Assembly: GCA_008638375.1 (NCBI GenBank)
Contig: CM018032.1
Span: 8,063,001-8,127,000 of the forward strand
DNA length: 64,000 bases
Direction of reading: 5' to 3'
From: Nyssa sinensis
Taxonomy: Eukaryota > Streptophyta > Magnoliopsida > Cornales > Nyssaceae
The first letter of the stretch is position 1, and the number at the start of each line of letters is the position of its first letter. Under the pieces are notes generated by a model, which saw only the letters and a program-made list of their open reading frames with translations, was not told where the DNA came from and searched no databases. The translations under genes and the position numbers were made by a program. Positions 24,301 to 32,487 of this stretch are shown piece after piece.

Positions 24301-24913
24301 GGGAACCGGATACTTGTTTCCTTATAAAGTCTTGTTCTAGTAAATTTCAAATCAACTGATAATGCATTGTGCAATCGCAAGCGTCGTACCAATAAAAATC
24401 TTAAATCGAACGAATTTGACTAGTTCAGAAAGGTGAATGCCACTTACATGTGAAGAACTTGACGATTATCCAAAAAAAAAAAACAAGAAGAAGAAGAAAA
24501 AGCTAAGAGCTAGATAATTCCACGAAAGTTTATAACACAATAATTGAGAGACCACCCAAAAAAATCGAGAGTAGCTCATAAAAAATAATAACTCTAACAA
24601 TGAGAATAATTAGTAATTATTTAGGCAAATGAAATCAAAATTAGGAATAGAAGAGACTAGGCAGAAGGCAAATGAACCTGATACCACCACCGCTGAAGGG
24701 GGCATCGGGATCCGTAGATGCAATCATCATGCTTGGTTGTTCTTGTTGTGATTGTGGTGGCGGCGACGATGACTGGGGTGGCTCCGCCGGAGGAGGAGGT
24801 GGTGGTGGATCCACCTCGACATCCCCGCCTGGGGGAGCGGGTGGGGTATCGGGCGGGAGGGAAGAGTTCGTCAGATTGGTCGCACTGGTGGAGAGAGAAT
24901 TTTCAATATGCAT
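14944..24913 (-). CDS. Protein phosphatase 2C (PP2C 11-like), last exon not found
   Basis: A metal-dependent Ser/Thr phosphatase of the PPM family. Seven exons (minus): 24678-24913, 20521-20636, 20175-20273, 19914-20072, 18479-18565, 15727-15818 and 14944-15015; phases agree at all joins, giving 287 codons. The N-terminus is Pro/Ser-rich (residues 1-75). The catalytic core follows: [27 protein letters not shown] (metal-binding D117), [48 protein letters not shown] and ASDGLWNV (D278). All donors are GT except the last, which is AAG|GCAAGT, a good GC-type donor. The expected final exon with the DNIT motif is absent from 14341-14943; a copia element begins there. The gene is either split by a very long intron reaching beyond the window or a truncated pseudogene. 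A MULE end lies 60 bp above the ATG. Confidence 0.85.
15398..15598 (-). mobile_element. SINE, about 200 bp, with 13-bp target-site duplication
   Basis: The element sits in PP2C intron 6 and is flanked by perfect TCAGCTCTCTAAT repeats (15385-15397 and 15599-15611). On the minus strand it starts AGTAGGCGGTAG, has a tRNA-like internal promoter region (TTGCTCCCCCAAGGTCACC) and ends GAGTTATCAAAAAAAAA. This is the structure of a tRNA-derived plant SINE. Confidence 0.88.
16920..17215 (+). mobile_element. LINE ORF1-like fragment
   Basis: The plus strand reads [20 protein letters not shown], then [17 protein letters not shown] and [14 protein letters not shown] with one stop between. It resembles the N-terminal region found upstream of plant LINE ORF2 proteins. 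It abuts an inverted LINE RT piece at about 17216. Both are in PP2C intron 5. Confidence 0.45.
17216..17870 (-). mobile_element. LINE reverse transcriptase fragment
   Basis: Minus-strand frames include [40 protein letters not shown], a [13 protein letters not shown] segment, [19 protein letters not shown] sequence near 17440 and [19 protein letters not shown] (17276-17332). These are RT motifs of the L1 clade. Stops and frameshifts are frequent. It lies in PP2C intron 5, in the same direction as the gene. Confidence 0.85.
17520..17535 (-). mobile_element. 16-bp tail-only retroinsertion
   Basis: TTTTTTTTAATCAGTA is flanked by a perfect 19-bp direct repeat, AATCAATACATTCATAGTT (17501-17519 and 17536-17554). 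On the minus strand it reads as a TACTGATT + poly-A tail. The pattern fits a reverse-transcription event that copied only the tail of a SINE-like RNA, here into the LINE fragment. Confidence 0.7.
17945..17994 (-). mobile_element. 50-bp truncated SINE insertion
   Basis: A poly-T start followed by GATAACCAAGTGGCCC... is flanked by a perfect 12-bp repeat AACTTCAATTCT (17933-17944 and 17995-18006). On the minus strand the insert ends GGTTATCAAAAAA, the same 3' end as the full SINE at 15398-15598. Confidence 0.8.
18285..18320. repeat. (TA)n microsatellite in PP2C intron 4 region
   Basis: A run of TA dinucleotides about 36 bp long, followed by ACACACA. It lies just downstream of PP2C exon 5. Confidence 0.9.
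19312..19336 (+). mobile_element. 25-bp tail-only retroinsertion
   Basis: TTTACTTATCAAAAACAAAA... is flanked by a 13-bp direct repeat AACAAATAGTTTA (19299-19311 and 19335-19347). The insert is only the TTACTTATCAAAA end and A-rich tail seen on the local SINEs. Confidence 0.7.
21428..21555 (-). mobile_element. SINE inside the LINE
   Basis: The minus strand has a pol III box B-like GGGTTCAAGTCCC, a GTGTGTGTGGGTGTGATTTACC stretch split by a microsatellite, and an A-rich 3' tail. Imperfect target duplications AAGTGTTTGGGAATTT and AAGTGTTGGAGAATTT flank it. It is a different SINE family from the one at 15398. Confidence 0.7.
24070..24262 (+). mobile_element. MITE interrupting LINE RT
   Basis: The left end GCTCTCCAATGGTCACTTAAA and the right end TTTGAGTCACCTCTGGATATG are imperfect inverted repeats. 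The interior repeats TTTGAGTC in both orientations. The element separates GRQI from LIANE, adjacent residues in LINE RTs. Boundaries are approximate, and no clear target duplication was found. Confidence 0.55.
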
Positions 24914-24937
24914 AGTCGCCGCATTCTTGCAGTGTGT

Positions 24938-24973
24938 GTATATATATATATATATAGTGTATATATATATATA
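24938..24973. repeat. (TA)n tract between PP2C start and MULE end
   Basis: TATATATATA... interrupted once by GTG. It fills the 60-bp gap between the PP2C ATG (24913) and the first MULE base (24974). On the minus strand it offers TATA-like sequence 25-60 bp above the start codon. It may act as the core promoter, but that is inference. Confidence 0.8.
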
Positions 24974-25370
24974 GAGTTAAATCCGGAAGTAGGGTAAAAA
25001 AAAAAATTATTTTTCAGAATTGGGTTCTTTTAAACTTATTTATCAAAGTAGGGTGCTTTTAAAAAACGTCTTTTGGAAAGACGCTTTTTTTTTTAAAGCG
25101 TCTTTCCAAAAGACGTTTTTTAAAAGCACCCTACTTTGGTAAATAAGTTTGAAAGAACCCAATTTTAAAAAGCGTTTTTGCAAAAGACGCTTTATAAAAT
25201 AATTTTTTTTTTCAAAAGACGCTTTATTTTTCTCTGTGTCACTTATAAAGCGTCTTTTGGAAAGACGCTTTAAAAAGCGTCTTTCCAAAAGATGCTTTTT
25301 TTGTTTCCATTTACAGTTAAAAAGCGTCTTTTCGAAAGACGCTTTTTATTTTTTTTTTTTATTTTTTTAT
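24974..25370 (+). repeat. MULE left terminal region with long palindrome
   Basis: Bases 25017-25166 form a near-perfect inverted repeat with arms of about 70 bp around 25090. Each arm runs from AATTGGGTTC through AAGTAGGGTGCTTTT to CGTCTTTTGGAAAGACG. Up to 25345 there are four more palindromic units of the type GCGTCTTTTGGAAAGACGC, with small variations. The terminal repeat of the MULE is thus present head to head at this end. Confidence 0.85.
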
Positions 25371-25499
25371 TTTTTTATTTTTTTCAGGCAAACAAATCTT
25401 TAGTATCTTTGCTCAAAAGCAGGTAAGCAAATGCTTTTTGAATTCTCAAAAACGCTTTCAAGCATAAATAGTTATAGCCTAATTTCTTGATTACCAGCT

Positions 25500-25960
25500 T
25501 GCATGCTTTCAATTTTATAAGTAAACAAATTCAGAATCAAATAGCAGAAAAATATTTTTACATTTCAATCACTGTTTTGAATACAAAGGAAACATTCTGG
25601 CCATAGAGACTATAAACCACTCAGCACTGAGCTATACAAAACTCACACTGGCTAAACTCACTCTCTGCCTAACACTGGCATTACATACATATATATAGTG
25701 ACACATACAACAGTTAAAATACATAAATCCCAAGGCGTGTATCCGTCTCTGGTGCAGTTGTGTGTAACAACCTGCTTATCGCACAGCTGCACAGCCATCT
25801 GAAGCAGTTAAGCCACCCGCTTGTCTTGCTGTCACATGTGTCCTAACAGTTATGCAAGACACCATTCTTGCGACAGAGACTACCACATGTCCTTGTTGCC
25901 TTCCTCAACTGCGCTCATAATCTACCATGACCAGTCATGCTCCTTTGATCATGTCAGCTT
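25500..25960 (-). other. Possible LTR-like segment within the MULE
   Basis: On the minus strand the segment has TGTTAGGACACATGTGACAG near 25850, a TATATATA box near 25690 and an A/T-rich downstream part, which is LTR-like composition. No paired copy, target duplication or coding part was found, so it is only a suggestion. Confidence 0.25.
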
Positions 25961-26112
25961 GAGAATTGAAGTCCAAATTAACCTGTCAAAGCCGAAAATT
26001 TATATCCAAAACTTTTCTCTCACAACACAAATTACAGATTTGGATTAAAAGAAACCCTTTTCACAAAACCCAGAAAAAAGTCCAAGAGTACCAAGTTTGG
26101 GTAAATTGTTGG

Positions 26113-26195
26113 GTGGCCTTCTCTTGCACAATTTTCTGTACGCGACCACCCATTAAAATCGCCAAACAGTGCACAATAGCGAGCACCTGTATTCA
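26113..26195 (-). pseudogene. Captured exon piece of a 1,4-alpha-glucan branching enzyme-like gene
   Basis: The minus strand reads GARYCALFGDFNGWSRTENC followed by AREGH. This is the strongly conserved GDFNGW region of plant branching enzymes (GH13 family, carbohydrate-binding part). An AATACAG acceptor-like sequence precedes GARYC at 26187. After AREGH the similarity ends abruptly. No other exon of this gene is nearby, so it is best explained as a fragment carried by the MULE. Confidence 0.7.
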
Positions 26196-26899
26196 GCGTG
26201 TTCAACATTCACATGTGACATCACAATCTATACAAGGATAAAGAAATAGAAGTTGACTTTGTGGAGAAATAAATACCATGATAGGAATGGTAATTGCAAC
26301 AAGTTTTAATCATAGTTTAAAATTTAGAAGCAGTTGCATATACTCAACAGATATCATATCGAAACCAGAAGCAAAAAAGGGGGGAAATGATCTTGCAACC
26401 AAAAAAATGGAAATTTTGTTTGAAAATGGGAAAATTTAACTACGTAAATTTTTTAAGATGAGCAAATTTGGCAAAGTAATTTGGAAAGATGAATTTGTTT
26501 GTCACATTCTGTTATCCACAATAATATAAGACAGATAAATAAAAAATACAAGTTTTGTTGAATGTGTCTGATGCAAGAGAAAAACCAAGAGATAGGTCTA
26601 TACCCAGCTCACCACTCCCAGCACCTCAATTGAGGGTACCAACAACTTACCTAAAATAAAACTCTGGATAACCAACTTCGATTTTCATTACATTTGGAAG
26701 CATATACAATTCACATCATGTATCTCAATTTAACACACTTCATCACCTATCCAATAAAATTCACATCATGTGTCCATTTTTCGTCTGATTAATACAGACA
26801 CTTGCCAATACTTAAATGTTACAAAATAGATGGACAACACAAACATATGATTATATTGCAGCAAGAAGAACAGTTCAAATGTGCCAAAGTACTGCTTAC

Positions 26900-26970
26900 A
26901 AATTGATGGCAAACTTCACATGTGGGATGGGTCAACTCTTTGAAGCATGACTTGTGGTAAGCATTCCTCC
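26900..26970 (-). pseudogene. Captured LIM-domain exon of a DA1-like gene
   Basis: A 71-bp exon bounded by a CAG acceptor and a GTAAGC donor reads RNAYHKSCFKELTHPTCEVC then HQF. The spacing of H, C, C and C is that of a LIM zinc finger in the DA1/DAR family of ubiquitin-activated peptidases that restrict organ size. No other DA1 exon was recognised around it, so it looks like an isolated captured exon with both splice sites intact. Confidence 0.65.
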
Positions 26971-27129
26971 CTGATAAAGAAAACTTGAATCAACAGAACT
27001 AGTCATGAAGTGAAAACTAAAGTGTTAGCCAACACAATTCCAATACCAAACTAAATCCAGAACTGTCCAGAAAGCAGAAGAGACCAGTTGTTCAGGACAG
27101 TTAGAATGTTGAGTTGTAGTCAGTTAGAA

Positions 27130-28788
27130 TTCTGTAAGAGCAACTCAATTGAAGTGAGTTAGTTTGATATGTAATGGAGTGTATTTATAAAGGGACTGAG
27201 AGCTAAATGCTCTGCAACTTTAGAATGTATAAGAATATTTGTTGTGAAATATTTGTAATCTGATCATTGTGAGACTTGACATAACAAACAGTGTAACATG
27301 GAAATTCTAGTTCACAACCATACTCAAAGAACATTCATTAAATTTCAGTGCATTTGAACCTATTTGTTGGACTCACTATTTTCTCATACAATCACAACAA
27401 AAAGTAATTAACTATTCAGATCAGGCAACATGTTTACACCTTTTTTAAGAGATGGTAATAAAAATAAATTATTATGAACCACCAATTTGATGGGTCCTTT
27501 TATCTCTTGGGAAACTTAAGATGAGTTCTGCTTGACTAACAAAATTTGGTAGGCAATGGCAAAAAAAGGCAACTTTGCTAAAATTTCTATTGTAACATTT
27601 TCTGGATAGATATAATATTGTTATTATAAACAAAGATACCAAAGGGGGCATAACCCGTGTGCAAAATGATAATAATAATGAGAGCTACACTTAAATTTTA
27701 ATCCAGATCAGCTCTCCCAAAAAAATTTACAATAGAAAAGAGAGAAATGGGATATATCCCTACAACCCATAAATGGATAAAGAATATAGGTGTAGTTAAA
27801 ACTAAGAATAAAAATAAAATGGTAGTTGAAATTGGAGAAAGAATGTACATGTACCAGCATATTTGATATTATGAGACAAGTGGACAATAGGAAGTTAGGA
27901 ACAAAACGAACTGTGGGAACATGTTCCATGCAACCTTCATTCTACAGACATGCATAAAGTGCATTTGACCAATGGACAGAGCTGAAGGCATTTACTGTGG
28001 GGAGAGAGAGAGAGAGTACCAAAAAAAAAAAAAACAGTAATACTCAAACTCACAAATAAGCTTGCATCAAATTGAGCATTGTCAAACCAAAATTGAGTTA
28101 AATTTCAACAAAACCCAACCCAGACAACTCTATGTTGCAGGCCTAAAGGTCTTGTCTTCCTCACAGGTTAAAAGAGTTTTCAATATTTCTGATGTACATT
28201 TCAGGTGCATCAATTTTTTTTTTTTTTTGATAGGTAAAATCAGTTTCATCAAGTGGATTTACACAATCATATTCATTGAGTTAGTTCTGGTTAAGCCTAA
28301 TGACCTAAGAAGGGCATTCAAATCTACTGAGGTGGCCTACTCTCACAACCTACTGATGCTTGGATTAGATATACAGTATACCCCTAAGAACTTTAACCTC
28401 TCTTTTATGGATGGTCCTGATATCAATGATTTTTTATTGATAAGGCAAGTTATTGATATATGAAATTATGAATACTTAGTTATAGTTCAATTTATCTTTA
28501 CTTTTCAAAAATATATATTTCACACATCTTTATGCTATTGTAGACAGTAGTTTGGTTCACCTATGCTATCAACAAGCCCTGCCCAAAATAAATAAATTAA
28601 TTAAAATCAGTTGATATAGGAAAATCTACACAGAAGAAAAGGTGACTTCTGTAAGAGCAACTCAATTGAAGTGAGTTAGTTTGATATGTAATGGAATGTA
28701 TATATAAAGGGACTGAGAGCTAAATGCTCTGCAACTTTAGAATGTATAAGAATATTTGTTGTGAAATATTTGTAATCTAATCATTATG
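27130..28788 (+). repeat. Direct repeat pair, about 142 bp, 1517 bp apart
   Basis: TTCTGTAAGAGCAACTCAAT through GAAATATTTGTAATCT occurs at 27130-27271 and again at 28647-28788 with about 5% difference. Both contain a TATAAAGGG-type box. This resembles the 3' parts of two LTRs, but no primer-binding site, purine tract or coding sequence was found between them, so the nature of the 1.4 kb in between is open. Confidence 0.75.
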
Positions 28789-28858
28789 GAGATTATGCAT
28801 GTTGAAGTGATTGTCACTGGATAAAAAAAGAGAGAACAATACTGAAAAAGGACTTCAC

Positions 28859-28949
28859 CTTGGCACACTGCTTGGTTGAGCAACTGAGTTCTCTGTCTCT
28901 ACATCCAAACCAGTTTCATTGTCTGATTGGCTGATTGGCTGTCCATGAC
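28859..28949 (-). other. Exon-like segment, not recognised
   Basis: A 91-bp open segment has CTACAG before it and AAG|GTGAAG after it on the minus strand, reading HGQPISQSDNETGLDVETEN and SVAQPSSVPR. It lies between the captured kinase exon and the LIM exon. Its phase does not join the LIM exon in frame. I cannot assign it to a family. Confidence 0.3.
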
Positions 28950-29057
28950 CTGTAGAGAGAGATGTTTTATAATGTATTTTGATTATGAGCATTTAAACAA
29001 ATGGGACTGAGTCAACAAACCGAAACCAATGAGACATAAAATGAGAGACACACTTAC

Positions 29058-29310
29058 CCAGTATCGATATGCAATAACTTCTGCCGGAGTATTCTCTGGA
29101 GGACAGGAGCCTAAGCTGATCTGCTTAACTGCCTCAATCTGAACTGCTTCAGGATCCTCCCTTGCACTCAACTCCAAAGCCAACTGTATTTGGTACTCCT
29201 CCTCTATTTCAGGATCCCTCAAGTTACTCGAACCTGAGTCACGCCTTGCTGCATCCAGAGCAGCATCCAAACCACTACTACTCACAGAATTGCAGCTACA
29301 TTACCACATC
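29058..29310 (-). pseudogene. Captured exon of an EDR1/CTR1-like Raf MAP3K gene
   Basis: The minus strand reads EEEYQIQLALELSAREDPEA followed by VQIEAVKQISLGSCPPENTP and AEVIAYRYW, then an AATACTGG|GTAAGT-type donor at 29057. This is the start of the conserved N-terminal EDR1/CTR1 domain of plant Raf-like kinases. An upstream in-frame stop (TAA near 29302) and the absence of the following exon show it is an isolated piece. Upstream residues are GLDAALDAARRDSGSSNLRD. Confidence 0.75.
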
Positions 29311-29455
29311 TGCAACACATCCAAGAATGATTTTTTTGACAAAAAAAAATGACCCTCAAACTGAAGTAAGAAAAAATTAGTCCAAAATACTACATTTACC
29401 TGTAACAGTAATTAGTCCAAATTTGACTTGAAATAATATAAACTACCTCATAAAT

Positions 29456-31139
29456 TTAAGTCCCACATCCAAGTTGTCTCCTTTGACGAACTGGCCTTCT
29501 ACGTGGGCGTTCAAGTTGTTGCTCAACTTGTGTGACTTGAGAAGGACTACCAACTTCAAGTCGACGACGTGTACGATGAGTACGTGTACCTCGTGGTATG
29601 GCATCAGGATGAAATGCCCATTCTATATCTTCACCCATACCACCTACGTCATCTCCATCATCGTGAGCCACTGTCAACCCCTCAATGCCTGTGTCATCAC
29701 CCATTCCACCTATCTCAATTGCTTCTGTGTGCATGGCATTTTGTAGAGGATAATCAGTGGGAGAAATGCATTGTGGAACTGTATCGAGTGGCGTGGATCC
29801 ATGTGCAGGTGTAGTGTACACGGACGGAGATGCAATTGATGATGGAGGGGGAGCATCCAAGACTGAAGTGGCAGCACGACGACGACGTCTCTCGTATGTT
29901 ATAATGCCATGACCTTGTTCTTGAGGCACTGGTATCGATTGTGATGGCATCGGGTCTCCTGATATGTGCTCGTCCATGACACGCTCCTGAGAATGAATTG
30001 TTTCAAGAGCAGAATAACTCAGCGCTTGAATATCAGCAAAGGCCTGGTGTGAGTCAACCTGATCCGCACGACCCTCACCAGCTCTTAAATGTATTTGGCT
30101 AAGGGAATTTGACTGCAAGTAACATAAACAATTAATTATAAGTACAAATATTATAATATAAAAAATAATATAATAAACCTGAACATATCAATTAAATTCA
30201 TACCAATATTTCAAATATGCCGGCTATAGGTTCAAATCCAACCGATGGCCTAGTACCGGGTGGGCCAATAAAGCGACAGGTAATTCGCCGATACCATACC
30301 ATATATGGATCCGTATAGTCAAGCGAGTGATATAATGGGTCAGCATATGCAATATGACCCCGTCGTTGTCTCCAAATATCGATGTAGGATCTATGCACAT
30401 GAACCCAATCAGTCACTGCTCGGCCTCGACGATCAGTGGCATACAGGTCTTTACCGGTGTCTTGAGATAGTGGTATATCTTGGCAAAGTCCAAACTGGCG
30501 CATTACCCGATTTGGAAAATGCCACTCAACCACGTCAAAGCAAATTAGTAGTGACACCGTTCGCCATATATCATTACCAATAAGGCAGTATGCAGGTAAA
30601 GATGTAACGACATCATCAGTGTAGGGCTGCCACACCATCTATATGCCAAGAAACAAAAGTCCAAGGATAAGTAAATATCAAAAAAGATCAACTTAAATAA
30701 TATAATTTATATTGTGAAAATAACCTGATAGTCTCGCATTTGGTCCAGCTGGTCTCGATAATGGCGAAGCACATGGATGGGTGTCTCTCGCACATATAAG
30801 GCAGTTCTCCACTTATACCCTAATGGTAATGGCTCATCGCCATGTACATTCTCCCTAAGAACTTGTCTGTCAGGTTGAATGTGTATCAACCTCTCCCACG
30901 CCCATAACTTTGAAAATAGATTTCAAATATATTAATAAATATTTAATGTAAAAAAAAAAAATTTAAAAACAAACCAACATGTATTAATATACCTGTAATA
31001 AAATAAGTGGGCCACCTATTGCTGAGGCAGTAGGCTTTGTAGCCCGACACATCTCTCGATAGATGTGTGTAGATTGCATGTAAAGTACAGATCCATCTAT
31101 TGGCCCCGGATCTACAAGCTCTCTGTTAACGGTCTCCAT
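29456..31139 (-). CDS. Plant mobile domain protein (MAIN-like), MULE-borne
   Basis: Four exons on the minus strand (30993-31139, 30725-30907, 30204-30638, 29456-30112) are all in phase 0 with GT donors and give an open frame of 473 codons. The reading shows NRELVDPGPIDGSVLYMQ, GGPLILLQ joined to LWAWERLIH, MVWQPYTDDVV, CFDVVEWHFPNRVMRQFG and YIDIWRQRRGHI. These are signatures of the plant mobile domain found in MAIL/MAIN proteins and in many transposons. The C-terminal 218 residues are low in similarity but basic near the end (RPRRRPVRQRRQLGCGT), consistent with nuclear location. A segment between the DPGPI motif and GGPLILLQ, usually well over 100 residues, seems deleted. The role in transposition is unknown. 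Confidence 0.8.
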
Positions 31140-31892
31140 CTGTTATTAATAAAATTATAAATGACAAATGAGATAAAAAGTTAGCAAGTTAAAAAGCTTG
31201 TTTTAAATGACAAATGAATTTATATGAAAATTGGAAAGTTTGAACAAACAAACAAAAAAGTCCTTGCCTAATTGTTTTTAACTTTTTACCATCTAATTTA
31301 ACCTATTACAATTAGCCCAAAAATAACTTGAGTTCCATATAATCAGCTGCTACAAAAAAAAAAATCAGTATAACCAAGAAGTCTATGTATATTGTATAAC
31401 CATGTACTTGTAAAAAAATGATAGAAAAGAAAAATGTCTATGTACAGCCATGTAATTCTTTCAATTCAGTAGAGACCAGTTTATGCTTCATAGAAATTTC
31501 CAATAACTTCTAAAGGTGTCATGAGATCATATTTTGCAACCAGGATGCATAAGGAAGTCAAGGTGTGATGCTGCCTAGCTTCTACTGCTTCTTCTCCTTT
31601 TGGTTTTACTTTCTACAATTTTTTTTCTTATGTAGCTTCTATCTTTGTTCTCACAGGGAAGCCCACATAATCAGCTGCTAAAAAACAGAAAAAAAAATTT
31701 CGGATGAACAGTAAAATATCAAACCAGTAGCTAAAAATGAACAGTAACAATGAAAAAAAAACTTCACAGCAAATGAACATATATATACTTTCAGCACTTC
31801 AACCAATGATCATATCTCTATATCACTGGAGATTTCAAATCATTTATCTAGATTATAATTTGAAAATTAGAAGAATGATTGATCCTAGGAAA

Positions 31893-32222
31893 TGATAAAA
31901 GGGAAGGATCCAAATCTCATATGGAACAAAGTAATAATGAAGAGAAGTTTCTGGTTTGTAAGACACAAATGGCCAAAAGTTATTCAAAATAACATAAACA
32001 TTAATTAGTACACTTGAAGCAACATAATTTTATTAACAAATATAATAACAAAAACAAGAACATTGAATATGTGCTAAATTCCTGACTTCTACTGCTGTTG
32101 AATATTAACAGATTTTTTTGCTGTTGAAAATGAAAGGATGGAAAGTCCACTGCACCAGAAAATAATCCATATTAGGAAAAACGATAAATTGAAAAGCTAA
32201 CTAACAAGAACAAAATAAATAC
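31893..32222 (+). repeat. Repeat copy A, upstream of the mobile-domain gene
   Basis: AGGGAAGGATCCAAATCTCA through GAACAAAATAAAT is nearly the same as copy B at 38031-38547. Relative to copy B it lacks about 200 bp after CTAAATTCCTGACTT. It lies 750-1085 bp upstream of the mobile-domain start codon, in the same orientation relative to that gene as copy B to MURA. Confidence 0.85.
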
Positions 32223-32487
32223 AATGATAGCATAATTTTACAAATAGGTCTGTCATCTGCCCATTTTAGTCACTAAAACCTTTTTCTAAGCTACAAAGTT
32301 CTGAGATATAACAGATTTTGTTCTTTTTAACTAACATCAGCTTGTTCTTTTTAAGTTTGGCTCCTTTCTCTTCAAGTTAGTCAGTTTAGCAGCAAGTAGA
32401 CGGAATCTCATCACTCTCAAAGCATGAACTGAATCTGAGAAGGAAAGAATCAGCACAGGAAGGACTTTAAGAAACCTTCTCAGAACT

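Larger units (their letters stand above)
20780..24310 (+). mobile_element. L1-type LINE in PP2C intron 1, antisense to the gene
   Basis: From about 22215 the plus strand reads as LINE ORF2. Endonuclease motifs include [49 protein letters not shown] and [15 protein letters not shown]. Next comes the linker to RT ([19 protein letters not shown], 23591-23650), then [20 protein letters not shown] with [20 protein letters not shown] (23917-24030). The reading breaks inside GRQI at about 24050 and resumes as LIANESVN at 24264. Stops are frequent and 23660-23860 is not recognisable. The part 20780-22200 has LINE-leader character but no clear motif, so the left boundary is uncertain. Confidence 0.8.

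Noticed and set aside
25060..25345. Repeated 19-bp units looking like a CRISPR-type array
   Set aside because: Spacing is irregular, units alternate in orientation and lie in a plant MULE end; CRISPR arrays are prokaryotic.
26900..29310. A single host gene spanning the LIM exon, the unknown exon and the kinase exon
   Set aside because: The exons belong to different families, their phases do not join, and an in-frame stop precedes the kinase part; independent captures fit better.
29162..29380. Plus-strand 72-codon frame overlapping the captured kinase exon
   Set aside because: It is the antisense of the well-conserved EDR1/CTR1-type reading and has no domain.
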